A stretch of 37,373 nt of DNA from Clostridiales bacterium (GCA_016281805.1 JAEEJJ010000013.1:1-37373), one strand, 5' to 3'. Positions 25,725 to 33,442 are shown, counted from the stretch's first letter. Numbers and translations: made by a program. The notes: generated from the letters alone by a model not told the origin.

Positions 25725-26032
25725 TAGCGTTTGCCGTATTATTTTTGTCTGCAGCCGCGTTCGTAAAATACAGCGGTATTCGGATGATTTCGGCAAAAAA
25801 CCGTGTTTTTTTTAGTCAAAACCAAGAATATCTTTATATATTTATTGATTTCTTCAATTTTTAATTCTGTAAACTGCTGCGAAAATAACATTTTTCGACG
25901 ATTTTTACCGCTTATCTATCAGGTAATTTGTGAAATTTTATTTTTGCAGTTGAGAAAAACGAAGAAAATACGAGAAAAACAGAGAAAAATGAAGATTGCA
26001 AAATCACAGCAATAAAAATTTCAAAACAGGTA
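25725..26032. other. AT-rich intergenic region upstream of rplM
   Basis: About 310 bases between divergent promoters with no supportable gene. Its second half contains the phased A-tract repeat listed separately and further A-runs at 26014-26018 and 26023-26026. Confidence 0.5.
25951..25990 (+). repeat. Four tandem 10-bp GAGAAAAA-type repeats (phased A-tracts)
   Basis: Four consecutive 10-base units, TGAGAAAAAC, GAAGAAAATA, CGAGAAAAAC and AGAGAAAAAT, place A-runs at 25955, 25965, 25975 and 25985, exactly one helical turn apart. This is the classical arrangement for intrinsically bent DNA, 43 bases upstream of the rplM -35 box. Confidence 0.75.
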
Positions 26033-26061
26033 TTGACAATTAAATGCTCTTGTGATATAAT
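26033..26061 (+). promoter_or_regulatory. Strong promoter of rplM-rpsI
   Basis: TTGACA (26033-26038), 17-base spacer, TATAAT (26056-26061), both perfect; followed about 37 bases later by the rplM ATG at 26098. The leader is too short for a structured ribosomal-protein leader. Confidence 0.88.
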
Positions 26062-26097
26062 TTGCGGGTATTGAAAAATAAAACGGAGGATATAATC

Positions 26098-26529
26098 ATG
26101 TCAACATTCATGGCAAACGCTGCGAACATTGAACGTAAATGGTACGTTGTAGATGCAGCAAACAAGCCTTGCGGCCGTGTTGCCGCAGAAGTCGCCGTTC
26201 TTTTAAGAGGCAAACATAAAGCGACATACACACCTCACGTTGACTGCGGTGATTTTGTAATTGTTGTCAACGCCGATAAAGTTATATGGACAGGCAAAAA
26301 ACTCGATCAGAAACTGTATCGTCATCATACCGGCTGGGTAGGTGGTCTGAAGGAAGTTAAATACAGAACCATGATGGATAAGAATCCCGAATTCGTTTTC
26401 GAACTCGCCGTAAAAGGTATGATCCCCAACAACGTAATCGGACGCAGCGCTATGCGCCGTCTTCGTGTTTACAGCGGACCTGAGCACAAGCATGCAGCTC
26501 AGCAGCCCGAAGTATTCAACATTGACTAA
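26098..26529 (+). CDS. rplM: Large subunit ribosomal protein uL13
   Basis: 143 residues, the usual length for L13. Recognisable features are [48 protein letters not shown] and the C-terminal [17 protein letters not shown]. It is an early-assembly protein of the 50S subunit. The frame is open from 26062, but that ATG directly follows the -10 box; CGGAGG 8 bases before the ATG at 26098 gives the true start. rpsI follows 14 bases later, the conserved bacterial pair. Confidence 0.98.
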   Translation: MSTFMANAANIERKWYVVDAANKPCGRVAAEVAVLLRGKHKATYTPHVDCGDFVIVVNADKVIWTGKKLDQKLYRHHTGWVGGLKEVKYRTMMDKNPEFVFELAVKGMIPNNVIGRSAMRRLRVYSGPEHKHAAQQPEVFNID

Positions 26530-26543
26530 GGAGGACGAAACTG

Positions 26544-26945
26544 ATGTACGAATCCAAAAGACCGTATTTTTACGGAACAGGAAGAAAGAAACATTCTGTT
26601 GCACGCGTTCGCGTTTATCAGGGAACAGGTAAAATTACCATCAACGGCAGAGATATAGATGATTATTTCGGTCTCGAAACTCTTAAGCTCATCGTCCGTC
26701 AGCCCCTTGAAGCTACAGCTCTTACGGGCAAATATGATATCGAAGCTACCGTAGTAGGCGGCGGCGTTTCCGGTCAGGCAGGCGCTATCCGTCACGGACT
26801 TGCAAGAGCTCTCGTTGTTTCTGACGAAAACCTCAAGCCCACGCTCAAAAAAGCAGGCTTCCTTACAAGAGACCCGAGAATGAAAGAAAGAAAGAAGCCC
26901 GGTCTCAAAGCCGCAAGACGCGCTCCGCAGTTCAGCAAACGTTAG
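26544..26945 (+). CDS. rpsI: Small subunit ribosomal protein uS9
   Basis: 133 residues. [21 protein letters not shown] at the start and the basic tail ending RRAPQFSKR, which reaches the P-site tRNA in the ribosome, are diagnostic of S9. AAGGAGG lies 9 bases before the ATG. It is the second gene of the rplM-rpsI operon. No terminator follows at once: a coding remnant in the same frame and then a hairpin at 27193 come first. Confidence 0.98.
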   Translation: MYESKRPYFYGTGRKKHSVARVRVYQGTGKITINGRDIDDYFGLETLKLIVRQPLEATALTGKYDIEATVVGGGVSGQAGAIRHGLARALVVSDENLKPTLKKAGFLTRDPRMKERKKPGLKAARRAPQFSKR

Positions 26946-26978
26946 TCTGGTCCACGAATTATCAAAAACCTAAAATGA

Positions 26979-27176
26979 CTACCGAAAGTTGTTACATTTA
27001 CGGTTTCGGAATTGATTCCTGAAAGTGCGTTTGGTTACAATATGACAACGGGTGAACACTTGAACTTTTGCTCATCTGAAAATCCTGGTGTTAAAGCAGG
27101 TGATACCGTTACTGTGAAGGTAACAAAAGTGCAATCAGTGCTGAAGTCGTGGATTATAAGCTACGAAAAGGTATAA
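26979..27176 (+). pseudogene. Coding remnant after rpsI, unrecognised (about 65 codons)
   Basis: A frame without a start codon at its head runs from just after a TGA (26976) to TAA (27174-27176) and reads like real protein: VVTFTVSELIPESAFGYN, then NPGVKAGDTVTVKVTKVQSV. The alternating hydrophobic pattern suggests a beta-sheet domain such as the C-terminal end of a larger protein. There is no ribosome site in front; an internal ATG would give 44 residues. It lies between rpsI and the terminator-like hairpin, so it is probably the 3' stump of a deleted gene. I do not recognise the parent family. The A/G-poor codons (AGT, GGT, ACT) also differ from the neighbours. Confidence 0.5.
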
Positions 27177-27192
27177 TAAAGAATAGCTTAAG

Positions 27193-27228
27193 TAAAGGGG
27201 CTGTCGCAATAAGACAGCCCCTTTATTC
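27193..27228 (+). terminator. Rho-independent terminator-like hairpin
   Basis: 13-bp perfect stem (27193-27205 with 27213-27225) around a 7-base loop, GGGGCTGTC-type arms, then only a short T-run. It would end the rplM-rpsI transcript. The same kind of GGGGCTGTCGC hairpin is also common beside insertion sequences in Clostridia, so it could be a leftover of one. Confidence 0.65.
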
Positions 27229-27257
27229 ATACAAAACCTCAGACAATCTTGTGACGG

Positions 27258-27298
27258 TTCGGGCGTAAAATACGCTTATAAGGGTGAAGGCGCCCGAA
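27258..27298 (+). promoter_or_regulatory. Nested inverted repeats upstream of the ECF sigma gene
   Basis: An outer 8-bp inverted repeat (TTCGGGCG 27258-27265 / CGCCCGAA 27291-27298) encloses an inner perfect one (GCGTA 27263-27267 / TACGC 27271-27275). They share bases 27263-27265, so the two hairpins exclude each other. No sigma-A promoter is visible here, fitting an ECF-type autoregulated promoter, but I cannot assign -35 and -10 boxes. Confidence 0.45.
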
Positions 27299-27319
27299 TA
27301 AACCAAAGGAGAAGCTGAA

Positions 27320-27883
27320 ATGGACGATTCGAAAATCGTGGATCTGTATTTTTCGAGAAACGAAAAGGCGATAGCCGAAACGCAGCGAAAATACGGCTCG
27401 AAGCTGCTCGCGGCGGCAAACAGGATAGTAAACGATATGCAGTCCGCTGAAGAATGCGAAAACGACACTTATATGCGCGCGTGGAAGCTTATTCCGCCGA
27501 ATGAGCCGAGAACATATCTGTTTTCGTTTCTTGGAAAAATAACGAGACATCTTGCAATAGATATATGCAGAAAGAGAAACAGCGAAAAAAGAAGCGCGAT
27601 ATTCTGCGAACTTACCGAAGAGATATTGGAATGCATACCTTCCGAAGGGATGGCTGCGGAAGAAAAAATCGAGTCATCGGAGCTTGCGGAAGCGATAAAC
27701 GCTTTTCTTGAAAGCCGCAGCAGCGAGCAGCAGAACGTGTTTGTAAGAAGATACTGGTTTTTCGATACAGTCCCGCAAATCGGCAGACGGTACGGTTTCA
27801 GCCAAAGCAAAGTAAAAATGATGCTTTCCCGAATGAGAACGGAGCTTCGGGGATATCTGGAAAGGAAAGGTTTTACAGTATGA
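27320..27883 (+). CDS. RNA polymerase ECF-type sigma factor
   Basis: 187 residues. Region 2 spans about 5-80 (AAANRIVNDMQSAEECENDTYMRAW and the following SFLGKITRHLAIDICRKR, the -10 recognition helix). Region 4 spans about 120-180, with helix-turn-helix VPQIGRRYGFSQSKVKMMLSRMR for -35 recognition. Region 3 is absent, as in ECF factors. AAAGGAG lies 8 bases before the ATG. The stop overlaps the start of the membrane-protein gene in ATGA, the arrangement typical of sigma/anti-sigma pairs. Confidence 0.9.
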   Translation: MDDSKIVDLYFSRNEKAIAETQRKYGSKLLAAANRIVNDMQSAEECENDTYMRAWKLIPPNEPRTYLFSFLGKITRHLAIDICRKRNSEKRSAIFCELTEEILECIPSEGMAAEEKIESSELAEAINAFLESRSSEQQNVFVRRYWFFDTVPQIGRRYGFSQSKVKMMLSRMRTELRGYLERKGFTV

Positions 27884-28734
27884 AAGATTATGAATTACTG
27901 GACGCCATAGGCGGTATAGACAGCAAATTTGTTGAAAAAGCGGAGAAACAAACGGCGCATTTTCGTTGGCAGTACGTTGCGGCAGCGGCGGCTTGCCTGG
28001 TGCTGATTGCGGGAGTATATTTCGCATATCCCAAGCTCACACCGAAAACGGACCCGATAGCGGAAACGGAAGACGTTGAAACGGTAGAGCAGACGGTTAT
28101 TGAGGAAACCGTTGCCGAAAACACCGCGATCATACCGAGTGTTGAACAAACTAAGCCGGAGACCGAAAAAACTGCGATCGAAACCGATCCGTCAGTTGAA
28201 AATCCGGATATCGGTATGCCTGACATTATAGACATTATACAGGAAGTCCCCGATTCAAACGGTCCGCTCAATCAGGAAATACTGAACGGAAAGCCGATGA
28301 TCTCGGGCCTCGGAGATTCTAAACCGAATGAAGATATTACGGTGAACAACGGGACAGTTCTTTTATCTGCGTCGCTTGAAGATGCAATGGAATATTACGA
28401 GGATGATGTTTATTATCGGGTTATGGTTGAGTTTTTCCGCTACGGAACACACATTATTCCGGGACAGAACTTCTTAACCTCTTTGGAAACGACGAGACTT
28501 GACGACGAAGGCTATATTGTTGCATTGGAAACAGTTACGGAAGAGGTGGATAACGGTTTATATGTTACTACAAATGTTAAATATTATTTTACTCTTCACG
28601 CAACCTATGATCAACTGATACACTTTAAGCCTGCAAGCGATTTTGGATATTTTATCAGTTTATACGATGAGAATTTTGAGCATTCCAATAACTCGGATAT
28701 TCCCACTTACAACGGCGGAATGGACGTCGGATAA
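27880..28734 (+). CDS. Single-pass membrane protein coupled to the sigma factor (putative anti-sigma or sensor)
   Basis: 284 residues: a short cytosolic N-terminus of about 30 residues (MKDYELLDAIGGIDSKFVEKAEK), one membrane helix (about 31-50, VAAAAACLVLIAGVYFAYP), an extracellular Glu/Thr-rich linker (about 55-105) and a C-terminal globular domain (about 130-280) with several Tyr- and Glu-rich strands. The 4-base overlap with the sigma gene and this topology suggest an anti-sigma or signal-sensing partner. The cytosolic part lacks the HxxxCxxC zinc motif of ZAS anti-sigma factors and is short, so binding to the sigma factor is inferred only from position. The extracellular domain is not one I recognise. 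Confidence 0.72.
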   Translation: MKDYELLDAIGGIDSKFVEKAEKQTAHFRWQYVAAAAACLVLIAGVYFAYPKLTPKTDPIAETEDVETVEQTVIEETVAENTAIIPSVEQTKPETEKTAIETDPSVENPDIGMPDIIDIIQEVPDSNGPLNQEILNGKPMISGLGDSKPNEDITVNNGTVLLSASLEDAMEYYEDDVYYRVMVEFFRYGTHIIPGQNFLTSLETTRLDDEGYIVALETVTEEVDNGLYVTTNVKYYFTLHATYDQLIHFKPASDFGYFISLYDENFEHSNNSDIPTYNGGMDVG

Positions 28735-28760
28735 TAAAACGCTTAAGCACTTTGGTTTTC

Positions 28761-28796
28761 AAGCCCGAAAACGGTAATGTTTTCGGGCTTGTTTAA
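28761..28796. terminator. Terminator between convergent genes
   Basis: 12-bp perfect stem (28761-28772 with 28779-28790), 6-base loop, GTTTAAT on the plus side. The T-tract is weak in both directions but the hairpin is the only structure between the two converging genes. Confidence 0.72.
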
Positions 28797-28826
28797 TAAT
28801 AGTGTTAACAGTTCTTAAAAGATTTG

Positions 28827-30230
28827 CTACTGCGCAACGATATCTTCAAACACCCAGTTAACATTTTTCGCGATTGCCTCGTTTACAACCGTACGGATCG
28901 AATTGAACGCTTCCGTTGCCGATCTTGAACGTGTGATAACGTTCGTGAATGCATCGTCCATTTTGCTTGAGGCGTTTTCGCCGAGATCAAGATCGTGCCT
29001 GTAATTGATGTGTTCAAGCATAAAGCTGTAATTATCAAAGTCTCTCTGATCGAAGAAAACGTAGCGCTCAAGAGACGATCTCCATCCGCCTTCATCATCG
29101 ATCGGTTCAAACATTTTGTCAAGGAAAATGCCTATATCCGAAAGCTCATTGCCGCTGTATTTGATTACCCAGTTGAGACGTCTTACTTTATGAACATACG
29201 CAGAAACACAGTTTTCATCGCCGTTCGGTCCGTGCGGGTAATTGATAAAGCCGTATGTGATGTCATTTCCCGGCAGGTAGTTGCTTTCGTTGTTTTCTGT
29301 AAAATGTGTAGCATAATACGACTCTGTTGTCATAAAAGCGGCATTTTTATCTTTCATAAACACATTGACATCGCCTACGACATACAGATCTTCATTATAA
29401 AGACGTTTCAGGTATTCAAGAGCATCTATGCCTTTCTGATTGTCAAGGCCGAAAACATAATTTCCGTTTGCGTCTTTTTCTATTACCTGACACCCGTTTA
29501 CAAACATGAAACCTAAGGCGTCACGTTCGGGCATATTTGCAACATGGGGCGCAAATTTTGAATCGTATCCGTAGTTTTTTGCAGCGTCAGCTACAGAGAA
29601 AAGCAGATTTTCGTATTCCTGCCATGTCCATCTTCCGTTTTCCTGATATTCATAGGGGAGAGTAAGACCGAAAGAATTGAGCATATCTGTGTTGAATGTC
29701 ATGGAGCACGCAAATTCGGGAGCGAAATCCCAGTTATACTGGTAAAGTCCGTATAGTCTTCCGTCAAATATACCGTATTGACGAAAACGGAGCGGTCCGA
29801 ATTTTTCATCGTAGCCGTTTATGTTCGGAATATCATCCACCGGTGTAAGCAAGCCTGCACGATAAAGCTCAATTCCGGCATTAGTGGCATGGCTGTCTAT
29901 AACGTCGAGCGTCTGCATACCTGCAGCCACCTGCTCCATTACCCTCGTTCCGCCGTCCTGCCATGCAAGAAATTCGATTTTACAGCCGAGTTCTTTCTCA
30001 ATTTCGCGGTAATGAGCACGCATTTTGTCTCCCGCATTACTGAAACCTTCGCTCGGATAAAACTGCGTTAACCACGCCGTACCCCAGCGGAATGTTATAT
30101 CTGACATATCGATCGCAAGATCGGTGTCCAGGTCAACGTCAAAAACTTCCGGTGCCTGTGAACATGATACCGAAAGCAGAACGGAAATCATCATAATACC
30201 GAAAAAAAACAGAGAAACAGACTTTTTCAT
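28827..30230 (-). CDS. Extracellular solute-binding lipoprotein (family 1 type SBP)
   Basis: 467 residues. A lipoprotein signal peptide (MKKSVSLFFFGIMMISVLL) ends at C23; the lipobox LSVSC is slightly atypical, with Ser at -3. The mature part looks like an ABC-importer binding protein for sugars or oligosaccharides: FLAWQDGGTRVMEQVAAGMQ, DVIDSHATNAGIELYRAGLL, PVDDIPNINGYDE, FDGRLYGLYQYN and RWTWQEYENLLF. No permease or ATPase genes are adjacent, so it must work with a remote transporter or act as a sensor. The ATG at 30230 is preferred over an in-frame TTG at 30236. A consensus promoter lies at 30252-30280, giving a short leader, and it is divergent from the winged-helix regulator. Confidence 0.85.
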   Translation of the reverse strand: MKKSVSLFFFGIMMISVLLSVSCSQAPEVFDVDLDTDLAIDMSDITFRWGTAWLTQFYPSEGFSNAGDKMRAHYREIEKELGCKIEFLAWQDGGTRVMEQVAAGMQTLDVIDSHATNAGIELYRAGLLTPVDDIPNINGYDEKFGPLRFRQYGIFDGRLYGLYQYNWDFAPEFACSMTFNTDMLNSFGLTLPYEYQENGRWTWQEYENLLFSVADAAKNYGYDSKFAPHVANMPERDALGFMFVNGCQVIEKDANGNYVFGLDNQKGIDALEYLKRLYNEDLYVVGDVNVFMKDKNAAFMTTESYYATHFTENNESNYLPGNDITYGFINYPHGPNGDENCVSAYVHKVRRLNWVIKYSGNELSDIGIFLDKMFEPIDDEGGWRSSLERYVFFDQRDFDNYSFMLEHINYRHDLDLGENASSKMDDAFTNVITRSRSATEAFNSIRTVVNEAIAKNVNWVFEDIVAQ

Positions 30231-30251
30231 AATCAATCACCATTTTTTTTT

Positions 30252-30280
30252 ATTATATCACAATCGCACAATTTTGTCAA
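30252..30280 (-). promoter_or_regulatory. Promoter of the solute-binding lipoprotein gene
   Basis: Minus strand TTGACA (30275-30280), 17-base spacer, TATAAT (30252-30257), both perfect, 22 bases from the ATG at 30230. The rest of the 351-base divergent region is AT-rich; a second plus-strand TTGACA at 30453 has no matching -10 box. Confidence 0.82.
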
Positions 30281-30499
30281 GAAAAAAAACCGGGAATTAT
30301 ATTTATATATCCATAGTCCAGATTTTGAAAACTGCATGCCTATTTCCGTTTATAGAAACATTTCCCCAAAAAAAACATCATATGGAAGCGAATATGCTGT
30401 TTTTTGGCATAGTATATCTGTTTTGTTTTGATCTTTTCATTTTTGCGTTTGATTGACAAAATTTATTATATTTAAATTAAAAAATTATGATTTTTTCCA

Positions 30500-30528
30500 T
30501 TGACAAAACAAAAAAAATGAAGTAAAAT
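30500..30528 (+). promoter_or_regulatory. Promoter of the winged-helix regulator gene
   Basis: TTGACA (30500-30505), 17-base spacer, TAAAAT (30523-30528), about 60 bases before the ATG at 30588. Confidence 0.72.
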
Positions 30529-30587
30529 ATGACATAAAACTAACACAACAATTATTCAAAAAAATGAAACAAGGAGGATAAGTAAGT

Positions 30588-31655
30588 ATGATTTTTAATC
30601 CCGAAATGGGCAAAATTTATGATACGGCATTTTTCTTAACAGATTATTTTTACGATGTGTATACCGAAAAGAAATTTTTATCGGTTTATGAAGATACTGA
30701 TTTTATGATAAAATGTCTGCATTTTTTAAGAGAGAGGACAGACAAACTGCCTGATTATCTTGCGCCATTTGCGCTTGTAAGACCGGACGGCAATTCAAGT
30801 CTGATCAGGTTTTTGCAGGAAGTCGGCGAGAATTATGCGGAGAATTTTGATCTTGAAACCGTAAACAAGCTTTTTGTAAAAGAAAAAGAGTCACTTTTTA
30901 ATATATTTATAAAAACGATCTTCGGCGACGATGCCGATATTTCCGAATTCCGAAAAAATCCCGCTTATTTCATCACTCAAATGGAAGAACTCAGCGATTC
31001 TTCCGAATTCAAGCTCAAAGTTACATATATCCTTAACGATTTTGATTATGCCGTAAAAGTGCTGGCTGATTATTTCAACAGAGTATATAAGCACGTCAGC
31101 GAGCTTCACAAAAAATACGAAAAAGAATCACTTTATGCTTTTGAACAGATAAAGAGCGGACTGAATCTTGAACTTTATTCTCAGGAGTTTTCATACAGTC
31201 CGGAAAAATATGATGAAACATACGTTGCGATCCCACTCGTTAACCAGTTTGCCGTTTCATGCCATGAAAAAGGTAAAAAGGCATATATGCTTCTCGGTTA
31301 CAGACATACCGAATGCTTCTGGAATCGCGGACAGACAAAACCCGTAGATGCAAAAAGATTTATAGTTACAGCCGGCAACGACATTCGCGTGGAACTTATA
31401 GACCTGATCGCAAAATACGGTAAAATCACCATTTCAACACTTTCTAAAATAATGGATATACCCATCACTACCGTCGGACGTCATGTAGGCGGTCTCAGAA
31501 ACGATAATATTATTTATATTTCAAAGCGTGACGGACTTCAGCTGTTTTACAGCATAAACACGGCATATTTCAAGCGTTTGAAGATTTCATTTGATAATTA
31601 TGTCGATAAAACTGTCGCACTTGCCGAAAAAAATAAGAATAAACAAAAAGATTGA
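30588..31655 (+). CDS. Winged-helix (ArsR/MarR-like) transcriptional regulator with large N-terminal domain
   Basis: 355 residues. The C-terminal ~90 residues form a winged helix: VELIDLIAKYGKITISTLSKI, then ITTVGRHVGGLRNDNIIYIS as recognition helix and wing. The preceding ~260 residues are mostly helical with many aromatic and acidic residues and match the general look of clostridial ArsR-like regulators with an uncharacterised ligand or dimerisation part; I do not recognise the domain. AAGGAGG lies 11 bases before the ATG. The divergent neighbour is the solute-binding lipoprotein, so it may control that gene, but this is inference. It ends in a bidirectional terminator. Confidence 0.78.
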   Translation: MIFNPEMGKIYDTAFFLTDYFYDVYTEKKFLSVYEDTDFMIKCLHFLRERTDKLPDYLAPFALVRPDGNSSLIRFLQEVGENYAENFDLETVNKLFVKEKESLFNIFIKTIFGDDADISEFRKNPAYFITQMEELSDSSEFKLKVTYILNDFDYAVKVLADYFNRVYKHVSELHKKYEKESLYAFEQIKSGLNLELYSQEFSYSPEKYDETYVAIPLVNQFAVSCHEKGKKAYMLLGYRHTECFWNRGQTKPVDAKRFIVTAGNDIRVELIDLIAKYGKITISTLSKIMDIPITTVGRHVGGLRNDNIIYISKRDGLQLFYSINTAYFKRLKISFDNYVDKTVALAEKNKNKQKD

Positions 31656-31663
31656 TCGAAAAA

Positions 31664-31696
31664 AAACCGGATGTCGAAAAGACGTCCGGTTTTTTA
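31664..31696. terminator. Bidirectional rho-independent terminator
   Basis: 12-bp stem with one G-U pair (31664-31675 with 31681-31692) and a 5-base loop. It has a T-run on the plus strand and eight T on the minus strand, and lies between the convergent regulator and GGGtGRT genes. Confidence 0.86.
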
Positions 31697-31709
31697 TTGT
31701 ATCGAGTGA

Positions 31710-32711
31710 TTATTTCCTGAGCGCTTCCGCAACAGCGACCGCACATGCAACAGTCATACCAACCATCGGGTTATTGCCTGCGCCGATAAGCCCCATCATT
31801 TCAACATGAGCGGGAACAGAAGATGATCCTGCAAACTGAGCATCACCGTGCATACGGCCCATTGAGTCTGTAAGACCGTATGAAGCGGGGCCTGCCGCCA
31901 TATTGTCGGGGTGAAGTGTTCTGCCTGTTCCGCCGCCTGAAGCTACGGAGAAGTATTTCTTACCGTTTTCTATTGCCCACTTTTTATATGTGCCCGCAAC
32001 AAGGTGCTGGAAACGTGTGGGGTTGGTTGAGTTGCCTGTAATGGAAACGTCAACTTTTTCATGCTTCATTATCGCAACGCCTTCAAGAACATCGTTTGCG
32101 CCGTAGCAGCGAACTTTTGCTCTTTCACCGTCTGAGAATTTTACTTCGCGAACGATTTTAAGCTCTTCAGTTGCAAAGTTGTAATCGGTTTCAACATATG
32201 TGAATCCGTTTATTCTTGAAATGATATAAGCGGCATCTTTGCCGAGACCGTTCAGAATGATGCGAAGGGGTTTAGTGCGCACTCTGTCGGCTTTTCTTGC
32301 AATACCTATAGCGCCCTCTGCTGCTGCAAAGCTCTCATGTCCTGCAAGGAAGCAGAAGCAGTCAGTTTCTTCGCGAAGAAGCATTGCTCCGAGGTTTCCG
32401 TGACCGAGACCGACCTTGCGGTTTTCGGCAACAGAGCCGGGAATGCAGAACGCCTGAAGTCCTATACCTATGGCTTCGGAAGCATCGGCAGCGTTGTTTT
32501 TATTGAGTTTCAGTGCGATAGCGCAGCCGAGAGTGTATGCCCATACGGCATTTTCAAATGCAATGGGCTGAACGCCTTTAACTATGGCGTCAACATCTAT
32601 GCCTTTTGAAAGACAGTAATCGCGAGTTTCTTCAATAGATGAAAAACCGTATTCCTTTACAGTCTTGTTTATTTTGTCAATACGTCTTTCGTATCCTTCA
32701 AACAATGCCAT
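31710..32711 (-). CDS. GGGtGRT family protein
   Basis: 333 residues. The family-naming motif is seen at residues 259-265 (SVASGGGTGRTLHP). Other Gly-rich conserved stretches are GLGHGNLGAMLLREETDCF at about 101-119, the C-terminal GDAQFAGSSSVPAHVEMMG, and GLIGAGNNPMVGM. The family is widespread in anaerobic Firmicutes and has no known activity; the Gly-rich loops suggest nucleotide or cofactor binding, which is inference. Four cysteines (C63, C89, C118, C120) include one CFC pair. It starts 14 bases after the stop of the NifU-like gene, in one operon, so a role in iron-sulfur or related metal-sulfur metabolism is likely by association. Confidence 0.87.
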   Translation of the reverse strand: MALFEGYERRIDKINKTVKEYGFSSIEETRDYCLSKGIDVDAIVKGVQPIAFENAVWAYTLGCAIALKLNKNNAADASEAIGIGLQAFCIPGSVAENRKVGLGHGNLGAMLLREETDCFCFLAGHESFAAAEGAIGIARKADRVRTKPLRIILNGLGKDAAYIISRINGFTYVETDYNFATEELKIVREVKFSDGERAKVRCYGANDVLEGVAIMKHEKVDVSITGNSTNPTRFQHLVAGTYKKWAIENGKKYFSVASGGGTGRTLHPDNMAAGPASYGLTDSMGRMHGDAQFAGSSSVPAHVEMMGLIGAGNNPMVGMTVACAVAVAEALRK

Positions 32712-32725
32712 CAGATCCCGCCTCC

Positions 32726-33442
32726 TTATTCATGACGCGGATCGATATATTTCGCCGCGTTGTCATATCTGCCGTATGTTCCGATGTTTTTCTCATACGC
32801 TTCTTTCGGATCTACGCCTTTCTTTATGGCGTCCATCATTTTGCCGAGATGTATGAATTTGTAGCCGATGATTTCGTTGTTTTCGTCCATTGCAACGTTG
32901 AGAACGTAGCCTTCAGCCATTTCAAGGTAACGTACGCCCTTGGCCTTTGTGCCGAACATGGTGCCGATCTGTGAGCGGAGACCCTTACCGAGGTCTTCAA
33001 GAGATGCGCCAACGGGAAGTCCGTTTTCGGAAAAAGCGGTCTGTGAACGTCCGTAAACGAGCTGTTTGAATATTTCTCTCATAGCAACATTTATTGCGTC
33101 GCATACAAGGTCTGTGTTGAGGGCTTCGAGAAGTGTTTTGCCCTGAAGGATTTCTGCGGCCATCGCAGCAGAATGGGTCATGCCTGAGCAACCGAGAGTT
33201 TCAACGAGAGCCTCTTCGATTATTCCGTCTTTAACGTTGAGCGTAAGCTTGCAGGCGCCCTGCTGAGGTGCGCACCAGCCTATACCGTGAGAAAGACCTG
33301 AAATGTCTTTTATGTCATATGCTTTTACCCAGCGTCCCTCTTCGGGGATCGGGGCAGGTCCGTGATGAGGACCTTTTGCAACAACGCACATTCTTTCAAC
33401 TTCGTCTGAATACTGAAGCTCGCGTGAGCATTGTTCGTTCAT
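32726..33442 (-). CDS. NifU-like iron-sulfur cluster assembly scaffold protein
   Basis: 238 residues, longer than the ~130-150 of IscU/SufU. The cysteines C57 (GIGWCAPQ), C64 (QGACKLTL) and C85 (LGCSGMTHS) could serve as cluster ligands; the segment ALVETLGCSGMTHSAAMAAE matches NifU/SufU-type scaffolds, followed by GKTLLEAL. The extra N-terminal ~45 residues and C-terminal ~110 residues are characteristic of the clostridial type found next to GGGtGRT proteins. The gene has AAAGGAG 8 bases before the ATG and is first in the two-gene operon. Confidence 0.83.
   Translation of the reverse strand: MNEQCSRELQYSDEVERMCVVAKGPHHGPAPIPEEGRWVKAYDIKDISGLSHGIGWCAPQQGACKLTLNVKDGIIEEALVETLGCSGMTHSAAMAAEILQGKTLLEALNTDLVCDAINVAMREIFKQLVYGRSQTAFSENGLPVGASLEDLGKGLRSQIGTMFGTKAKGVRYLEMAEGYVLNVAMDENNEIIGYKFIHLGKMMDAIKKGVDPKEAYEKNIGTYGRYDNAAKYIDPRHE

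Noticed and set aside
26061..26097. Ribosomal-protein leader or riboswitch ahead of rplM
   Set aside because: Only about 30 transcribed bases before the ribosome site, with no stem of note.
30453..30458. Second TTGACA in the divergent region before the winged-helix regulator
   Set aside because: No -10 box at 16-18 bases; the boxes at 30500-30528 fit far better.
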